Source of the DNA: Allosalinactinospora lopnorensis
Lineage (GTDB): Bacteria > Actinomycetota > Actinomycetes > Streptosporangiales > Streptosporangiaceae
DNA: 64,000 nt
Assembly: GCF_000981225.1 (NCBI RefSeq)
Contig: NZ_LAJC01000006.1
Coordinates: forward strand, 1-64,000
Reading direction: 5' to 3'
The first letter of the stretch is position 1; each line of letters begins with the position of its first letter. Both the position numbers and the translations under genes were made by a program. This document shows, piece after piece, positions 58,876-64,000 of the stretch. Below the pieces are notes generated by a model, which worked only from the letters and a program-made list of their open reading frames with translations, ran no database searches and was not told the origin of the DNA.

Positions 58876-59510
58876 TGCTGGCGGTCCTTCGTGGATGGTG
58901 CGCCTGGTCAGAGGCATCGGCGCTTGAGTACTGGGCTCGTCCGGCCGCCCGGAACGGATCACCGGGAAGAGGCCGCGGAGAGTCTCAGGGGCTCCGGCGG
59001 CGGCCGGGGATGTGGGTTCGCGGAGAACGAGGAGGCGCGTGGCGCTCGGCCTGGCTCAGTGGAGGCGACACGAAGCCGGACACGACGCACCGGCCACACG
59101 GCGAGAGGTCCCGGGGACCTTGCGGGCCATGGCTGCCAGGTGCGTACGCGGATGCATGTCCGTAAGCAGACCAACCCCGGGTGGCGATGTCAAGCTGAGA
59201 GGGCGCGCCGCGATGTTGAATTCCTCACGACGCCGGTAGCCGGGCCGCCTATGTCCGGAATACCATTCTTCGCCTGGCCGGAATTTGTGCCGGATGCGTT
59301 GCAGTGCAGCAGGGTATGGCTGAGAATCTCGAAGCGGCCGGAGGGAGAATCGGAAGCCGCAGGAGCAGGGAGCGGCTGAGACCGGTACCGCAAGGGGACG
59401 CCGCGGGAGGCGGGCGTGCCGCACCCCGGTTCCCGCGAGCGACTCGGAACAGCAGGAAAGCGGGAAGCCCGCGCCCACGCGCATCGAGCCGGGCACACCG
59501 GAGGTGACTG
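58876..59510. other. Intergenic region without a recognisable gene
   Basis: About 630 bases. Several long frames exist on both strands, but their translations are arginine-rich without motifs. No strong hairpin or RNA gene is seen. Confidence 0.45.
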
Positions 59511-60173
59511 TTGGCGGACTCGCGGAGCATCGGGGGCTCCGCCGCCGTGTCCGGGGCGAACGGGGCGATGTGGGCACGCCTCGCCGTACGCGCGCTGGTC
59601 AGCTGCTCCGCCGGGGTCATGGCGGCCGGCTTCTTCGACTGGCGTGCAGGGGCGCTGGTCGCGGGGCTGACCGCGTTCAGCTTCGTGCTGCTCACAGTCG
59701 TGCCCGCGCCTCGGACCTCGTGGCTCCCGGCCCTGTATGGGCGCCACCGCCTGCTATGCGAGCTGCGGCGGCACGGCTACCGGGTGGTGCCCGACGACGC
59801 CTCCCGCTACCTCGTGGTGGGCCCGGGAGGGGGTTACCTGCTGGATACGCGCGTTTGGCAGCACGCGGTGTCCCGTGGTCCGCGCGACTGGCGGATCGGG
59901 GAGCGTCCCGCCTCTCGTGTGGTGGACCGGATGGTCGAGTACGCGACACGGCTGGAACAGGCCGCGGGTCCGCCGGACCGGGCGACCGCGCTGCGGATCG
60001 TGCCGGTCATCATGGTGGTCGGTCGGCTGCCGGAGCCGGTGATGCGCGCGGGGCGGGGAATCATCGCCCGCCCCCGGGACGCCGTTCGCTACCTTCTGCA
60101 GCAACCGGAGATCCTGGAGCCGGTGGAGATCGAGGAGTTCGCCGACGGAGTCGAGCGCCTCCGCGCGCGCTGA
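59511..60173 (+). CDS. Membrane-anchored NERD-like hypothetical protein
   Basis: A TTG start at 59511 is proposed because GGAGGT lies 5 bases upstream; 220 aa. Residues about 20-65 form two membrane helices, and a soluble domain follows with the pattern YRVVPDDASRYLVVGPGGGYLLDTRVW. This resembles nuclease-related NERD-like domains, in which a strand pair displays an acidic residue. The catalytic motif is incomplete, and the assignment is tentative. Confidence 0.65.
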   Translation: MADSRSIGGSAAVSGANGAMWARLAVRALVSCSAGVMAAGFFDWRAGALVAGLTAFSFVLLTVVPAPRTSWLPALYGRHRLLCELRRHGYRVVPDDASRYLVVGPGGGYLLDTRVWQHAVSRGPRDWRIGERPASRVVDRMVEYATRLEQAAGPPDRATALRIVPVIMVVGRLPEPVMRAGRGIIARPRDAVRYLLQQPEILEPVEIEEFADGVERLRAR

Positions 60174-60344
60174 AGCGGCTCTCGCCGCCTGTCCTGCGGC
60201 TCGGACGGCAGCGCCGGGTCCGAGGCGCTGTTCCGGGTGACTTTGTCGTGCTCACGCACTGAATCACGGAAAAGGTGCGAGATCGCCACGTATTTCGGCA
60301 AAGGTGATGTTCCGCCTGCCCGGGAAACCGTAGATTCTTGGGAT

Positions 60345-60947
60345 ATGACCGACCGGGACCTGTTACATGCTCTGCGCTCCAACCGCGTGCGCCCCTCCGA
60401 GGCCTACGCGCGGCTGTTCGACGCCTACGGGGAAGAGCTCTACGAGCTGTGCTGGTCGTTGTTGGAGGATGCCGATGTCGCGCAGACGGTGCTGCGCGAC
60501 ACCTTCATCGTCGTCCGGGCGCACATCGACCGGCTTCCCAACGAACGGAGGCTCCGCGATTGGCTGTTCGCCGTGGCGGAAGCCGAATGCGAGCGTCACC
60601 TGCGGGTCATCGAGGCCGGTTCCACTCTCCAGGAGGTACCGGACTCCGGAGTGCGGTACCCCCCGTGCCTTCGGGTGCGGGTGCTCAGTGGAGTGACCGG
60701 TCCCGACCTGTCCGGGTACCGCGCGCACATCGCCCAGCGAGCCGACTCCTTCGACCGGAAGGGGTTCCCGGTTCCGCCCTCGGCGAGACGGTCGGACGGC
60801 CCGGTCTCGCGTGTACTTCCGGGGTTCGTCATGGCCGCGTGCGCGCTGCTCATCGTGGTGCTGGCGTTCTACGTGTTCACGAGGCAAGCACCCGAGGACA
60901 CCACCTCGTGGATCATCGACCCGAGTGTGCAGGGCAGCGACCGTTGA
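60345..60947 (+). CDS. Sigma-factor-like protein with region 2 only and a C-terminal membrane helix
   Basis: The 200-aa protein starts like ECF sigma factors: FDAYGEELYELCWSLLEDADVAQTVLRDTFIVVRAHIDRLPNE has the region 2 pattern, and RLRDWLFAVAEAECERHLR continues it. No region 4 helix-turn-helix follows. After a linker there is one membrane helix (VLPGFVMAACALLIVVLAFYVF) and a short tail. It may act as a membrane-bound regulator or anti-sigma-like decoy, not as a complete sigma factor. The function is not proven. Confidence 0.7.
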   Translation: MTDRDLLHALRSNRVRPSEAYARLFDAYGEELYELCWSLLEDADVAQTVLRDTFIVVRAHIDRLPNERRLRDWLFAVAEAECERHLRVIEAGSTLQEVPDSGVRYPPCLRVRVLSGVTGPDLSGYRAHIAQRADSFDRKGFPVPPSARRSDGPVSRVLPGFVMAACALLIVVLAFYVFTRQAPEDTTSWIIDPSVQGSDR

Positions 60948-61075
60948 TCAGGGCCGGAGGGGCGACACTCCCGGGAACCCGGGAACCCGGTAGACACGGC
61001 GGCCCGGCGTAGACCATGGGAGGTATGGGGCCATTCTCCGCGCCGGGCCGCAATAAGCGCTTGAGTCCGACTTGG

Positions 61076-61594
61076 TCAGCTCAGCCTTATGTGCGAGGTA
61101 TCCCCGTGGAAGCCGGCGGCCTCGGCGCGCTTCACCGAGGCGGCGATCTCCTGCTCGGCCTCGTGCCGACCGGTCCAGGTGGCGCCCTCCACCGATTTAC
61201 CGGGCTCCAGGTCCTTGTACACGCTGAAGAAGTGCTCGATCTCCAGGCGCTCGAACTCGCTCACGTGGTGGATGTCGCGCAGGTGTTCCATGCGCGGGTC
61301 GGTGGCGGGGACGCACAGCAGCTTGTCGTCGCCGCCGGCCTCGTCGCGCATCCGGAACATCCCCACGACCCGGCAGCGGATCAGGCAGCCGGGAAAGGTG
61401 GGGTGCTTCAGCAGGACGAGGGCGTCGAGAGGGTCGCCGTCGTCACCGAGCGTCCCCTCGATGAAGCCGTAGTCGGCGGGGTAACTGGTCGAAGTGAACA
61501 GCATCCGGTCCAGGCGGATCCGACCGCTCTCGTGATCCATCTCATACTTGTTGCGCTCGCCCTTAGGGATCTCGATCGTGACGTCGAATTCCAT
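61076..61594 (-). CDS. ppa: Inorganic pyrophosphatase
   Basis: The 172-aa protein is a family I soluble pyrophosphatase. It begins with [20 protein letters not shown], has [16 protein letters not shown] and the metal-binding signature [10 protein letters not shown], followed by later acidic residues ([13 protein letters not shown]). It hydrolyses pyrophosphate to two phosphates with Mg2+ and drives biosynthesis. It is of the usual actinobacterial length and divergent from the DD-peptidase gene, an arrangement common in actinomycetes. Confidence 0.96.
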   Translation of the reverse strand: MEFDVTIEIPKGERNKYEMDHESGRIRLDRMLFTSTSYPADYGFIEGTLGDDGDPLDALVLLKHPTFPGCLIRCRVVGMFRMRDEAGGDDKLLCVPATDPRMEHLRDIHHVSEFERLEIEHFFSVYKDLEPGKSVEGATWTGRHEAEQEIAASVKRAEAAGFHGDTSHIRLS

Positions 61595-61680
61595 GCTGTT
61601 CTCGGCTCCCCTTACGACATACTGTCGCTACGTAGTTCTTTCGTAGTTTTTCCGAATGCCAACGGAAGGCAGGTACCGGG

Positions 61681-63039
61681 GTGCGGCAGGTGCGGGCCCG
61701 AGCGCTGCTTACCTTGGCCACGCTCAACATATTCGTGCTCGTGGCAGGCGTGGTCGCTCTGGATGTCATCGAGTCCCGCCCACCGGCGACAACGCCGTAC
61801 CCCGCCGCCTTCGCCGAGGACGGACCGGACATGGCGCCGCCGGACGCCGCTCCGATCAATCCTGACCGGCTCGCGGACAAGCTTGATGATCCCATGTCGG
61901 ATTCCGGGTTTGATGACGGGCTCTCCGCTTATGTCGCCGACGCCCGGAGCGGCCGGACTCTCTACGACAGGGACGCCGCGGAGTCCGCGGTCCCCGCGTC
62001 GACGACGAAGATCGTCACCGCCGTTACCGCACTGCACTCCGTCGGTCCCGACGAACGTATGCACACCCGTGTGGTCCAGGAGGACGATCGGATCATCCTG
62101 GTCGGCGCCGGCGACCCCACGCTGACGGAGAGCGCCGACTCCGATACCTATCCCCGTGTCGCGACGCTGGAAGAACTCGCCGACCAGACGGCGGCCGAAC
62201 TGCGTGAGTCCGGGACGGAATCCGTCAGCCTCGGTTATGACAATTCCCTCTATCCGGGCCCTGACACCGGGCCCGGCTGGAAACCCAACTACATCAACGA
62301 GGGCAGCACCGCCCCTGTACACGCCCTGATGCTCGACGGCGGGCGTGTCCACCCGGACCAGCACTACAGCGAACGCGTGGGCGACCCGCCCCGGGCCGCC
62401 GCCGACGCCTTCGCGGACCGGCTCCGGGAGGCCGGCGTGGACGTCACCGGGGAGCCTGAGCCCGCTGAGGCCGGCGGCGGAGCGGCCCCTGTCGCGAGCG
62501 TGCCCTCGGCGCCGATCTCCGCGCTGGTGGAGAAGATGCTGCTGGAGAGCGACAACAACATCGCCGAGGCGCTGCTCCGACAGGTCGCGATCGCCAAGGG
62601 CGAGGAGGCATCGTTCGAGGGCGCCGGCGATGCGGCCCGTGCGGTGCTGGACGAACTCGGCATCGACGGTGTGCACATTGAGGACGGCAGCGGCCTCTCG
62701 GTGAACAACCAGGTCACGGCGAAGGCGCTGGTCGATCTGCTGCTGCTCTCGGCCGAGCCCGAGCATCCCGACCTGCACTACGCGCTCACCGGCCTGCCGA
62801 CCGCCCGTTTTACCGGAACCCTGGACGACCGCTACGCCCGCGGCAGCGACTCCTCCGCCGGTGCGGGTGTGGTCCGCGGCAAGACCGGAACGTTGAGCGG
62901 TGTCAGCACGCTGGCCGGCACCGTCTACGACTCCGACGGCCGACTGCTGCTCTTCGCGTTCATGGCCAATGACCCAGGGGCCACGGGCAGGGCCATCGAT
63001 GTCTTCGCCAGCGCGATCGCGGAATGCGGCTGCGCGTAA
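61681..63039 (+). CDS. dacB: D-alanyl-D-alanine carboxypeptidase/endopeptidase (PBP4 type)
   Basis: The 452-aa protein has an N-terminal membrane helix (about residues 8-28) and then a class C penicillin-binding domain: SxxK in ASTTKIV, SxN in SDNNIAEALL, and KTG in GKTGTLSG. The extra domain between SxxK and SxN is typical of the PBP4/DacB group. It trims peptidoglycan peptides outside the membrane. The start is GTG at 61681, with GGAAGGCAGG upstream. It is divergent from ppa. Confidence 0.92.
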   Translation: MRQVRARALLTLATLNIFVLVAGVVALDVIESRPPATTPYPAAFAEDGPDMAPPDAAPINPDRLADKLDDPMSDSGFDDGLSAYVADARSGRTLYDRDAAESAVPASTTKIVTAVTALHSVGPDERMHTRVVQEDDRIILVGAGDPTLTESADSDTYPRVATLEELADQTAAELRESGTESVSLGYDNSLYPGPDTGPGWKPNYINEGSTAPVHALMLDGGRVHPDQHYSERVGDPPRAAADAFADRLREAGVDVTGEPEPAEAGGGAAPVASVPSAPISALVEKMLLESDNNIAEALLRQVAIAKGEEASFEGAGDAARAVLDELGIDGVHIEDGSGLSVNNQVTAKALVDLLLLSAEPEHPDLHYALTGLPTARFTGTLDDRYARGSDSSAGAGVVRGKTGTLSGVSTLAGTVYDSDGRLLLFAFMANDPGATGRAIDVFASAIAECGCA

Positions 63040-63059
63040 CCGATAGCACCGGCTGTCGG
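63040..63059 (+). terminator. Weak hairpin after dacB
   Basis: An 8-bp stem containing one G-T pair (63040-63047 with 63052-63059) has a 4-base loop, beginning one base after the stop. Confidence 0.4.
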
Positions 63060-63211
63060 CTGACACCTTTCCGCAAATTCTGTCGAACCGCCTTGGCCCC
63101 GGCTTCGTGTAACGGGCTGACAGCGAGCAAGCAGAAAGCGGACACAGCGACCAGGAAGCTGATTCCCCAGTCGTAGGTCCGCGGCGCGGCCGCACTGGAG
63201 AGGACGCTTGG

Positions 63212-64000
63212 ATGCGACGCGAGAACAGGATTTATTCGTTAGCCGCAGGGGTGCTCGGCCTTGCCCTGGCCGCCGGCTGTGCTGGTGCCGCTTTCTCGGA
63301 TAGTGGCGCCCCCTACGACTCGGGTGAGGAAGAACAGGCTGCCGATGAGGCTGGCGGCGGTGCGCTCAAGGTAGTCGAGAACGAGGAATTCGGCGAGATC
63401 GTCACCGACGCTGAGGGTTTCACGTTGTACCGGTTCGACGATGACTCGGCTGATCCGCCGCAGTCGAACTGCGACGGTGACTGCGCCGAGGCCTGGCCGC
63501 CCGTTGAGCTTACCGAAGATACCACTATTGAGGGCGCCGACGCCTCCGGTCTCGGGAGTGTGACGCGTTCCGACGGTACCGAGCAGGCGACCCTTGGCGG
63601 GTGGCCGTTGTACCGCTACGCCGAGGACAGCGCTCCCGGCGACATCAACGGTGAGGGTGTCCAGGACACCTGGTACACCGTGAGCCCCACCGGGGCGAAG
63701 GCGGCCGAGGAGTCCGGTGGTGGCGCGAGCGCCAAGGGAATCTCGCTGACCGTCACGGGCGACAGTGAGCTCGGCGAGATCGTCACCGACGCTGAGGGTT
63801 TCACGTTGTACCGGTTCGACGATGACTCGGCTGATCCGCCGCAGTCGAACTGCGACGGTGACTGCGCCGAGGCCTGGCCGCCCGTTGAGAGCGCCGACGA
63901 GATCTCGTTCAACGGCGACGAATCGCTGCTCGGGAGTGTGACGCGTTCCGACGGTACCGAGCAGGTGACCCTCGACGGCTGGCCGTTGTACCGCTACGCC
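63212..64000 (+). CDS. Lipoprotein with secreted repeats (partial, runs off the window)
   Basis: The ATG at 63212 follows GGAGAGGA. The N-terminus has a basic start, a hydrophobic stretch and a lipobox (LALAAGC), so it is a lipoprotein anchored outside the membrane. Two repeats of about 125 residues follow, each with TDAEGFTLYRFDDDSADPP, then CDGDC, AEAWPP, and a second half with GSVTRSDGTEQ and GWPLYRYA. This is the pattern of the secreted repeat of unknown function found in actinobacterial lipoproteins such as SCO0930. The paired cysteines and His/Tyr-rich pattern may suit redox or metal binding. The end of the gene is outside the window. Confidence 0.88.
   Translation, partial: MRRENRIYSLAAGVLGLALAAGCAGAAFSDSGAPYDSGEEEQAADEAGGGALKVVENEEFGEIVTDAEGFTLYRFDDDSADPPQSNCDGDCAEAWPPVELTEDTTIEGADASGLGSVTRSDGTEQATLGGWPLYRYAEDSAPGDINGEGVQDTWYTVSPTGAKAAEESGGGASAKGISLTVTGDSELGEIVTDAEGFTLYRFDDDSADPPQSNCDGDCAEAWPPVESADEISFNGDESLLGSVTRSDGTEQVTLDGWPLYRYA
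63390..63508 (+). repeat. 119-bp direct repeat in the lipoprotein gene, copy 1
   Basis: Identical to 63771-63889 at every base. Synonymous sites are also the same, so the duplication or conversion is recent. Confidence 0.92.
63771..63889 (+). repeat. 119-bp direct repeat in the lipoprotein gene, copy 2
   Basis: The second copy, 381 bases downstream of the first. The remaining parts of each protein repeat have diverged. Confidence 0.92.

Overview
The window is GC-rich DNA from a filamentous actinomycete. The evidence is strong G/C bias at third codon positions, a four-gene conservon (sensor kinase, roadblock, DUF742 and Ras-like GTPase), a modular type I polyketide synthase, a lipoprotein with secreted repeats, and GTG/TTG starts. 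A Nocardiopsaceae-like organism is plausible, but nothing here proves the genus.

Layout. (1) 1-110: the end of sucD, followed by a strong hairpin. (2) 403-15857: an accessory catabolic locus built around formyl-CoA and formate. It holds NAD-dependent formate dehydrogenase, a LysR regulator, an aldehyde dehydrogenase, a ketopantoate-reductase-like enzyme, a thiamin-diphosphate (ThDP) lyase/decarboxylase, formyl-CoA transferase, an NDP-forming acyl-CoA synthetase, an Nramp-fold transporter without the metal motifs, and a GntR regulator. Near-identical GTTGTATGC-type sites lie in the divergent promoter region (5218-5240, 5404-5419) and upstream of gntR (15843-15857), tying the parts into one regulon. 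A TerC-family gene sits inside the locus but looks independent. (3) 16977-18853: a decayed conservon GTPase followed by a StyA-like flavin monooxygenase and a strong terminator. (4) 19512-37572: a three-protein PKS plus an FAD oxygenase and a methyltransferase. (5) 38612-43703: an alpha/beta hydrolase, then AraC, VOC, PPOX and a UvrA-like ABC ATPase, which look like a resistance/detoxification island. (6) 44637-45845: an atypical acyl-CoA dehydrogenase-fold protein. (7) 45989-49907: an intact conservon with a GAF protein. (8) 50762-64000: mostly housekeeping genes (GH4 glycosidase, PfkB kinase, BCCT transporter, exonuclease, pyrophosphatase, DD-peptidase, lipoprotein) and several small unknown proteins.

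How the genes may work together. In the catabolic locus, the ThDP enzyme would release formyl-CoA from an acyl-CoA. The transferase would move CoA from formyl-CoA to the incoming acid, freeing formate, and formate dehydrogenase would oxidise the formate to CO2 with gain of NADH. The ThDP enzyme lacks the C-terminal signature of classical oxalyl-CoA decarboxylase, so a 2-hydroxyacyl-CoA lyase pathway is at least as likely as oxalate degradation. The PKS has a KSQ first module whose AT has lost its serine, a second module with a dead KR, and a third module with a methylmalonyl AT and no reductive domain before the thioesterase. An unreduced 3,5-diketo chain leaving such a line would be expected to close to a 4-hydroxy-3-methyl-2-pyrone, which the methyltransferase and FAD enzyme could tailor.

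Three genes (the acyl-CoA synthetase and PKS proteins 2 and 3) each show a one-base frameshift that can be explained by loss of one base from a short C or G run. This pattern suggests sequence errors rather than three real mutations.
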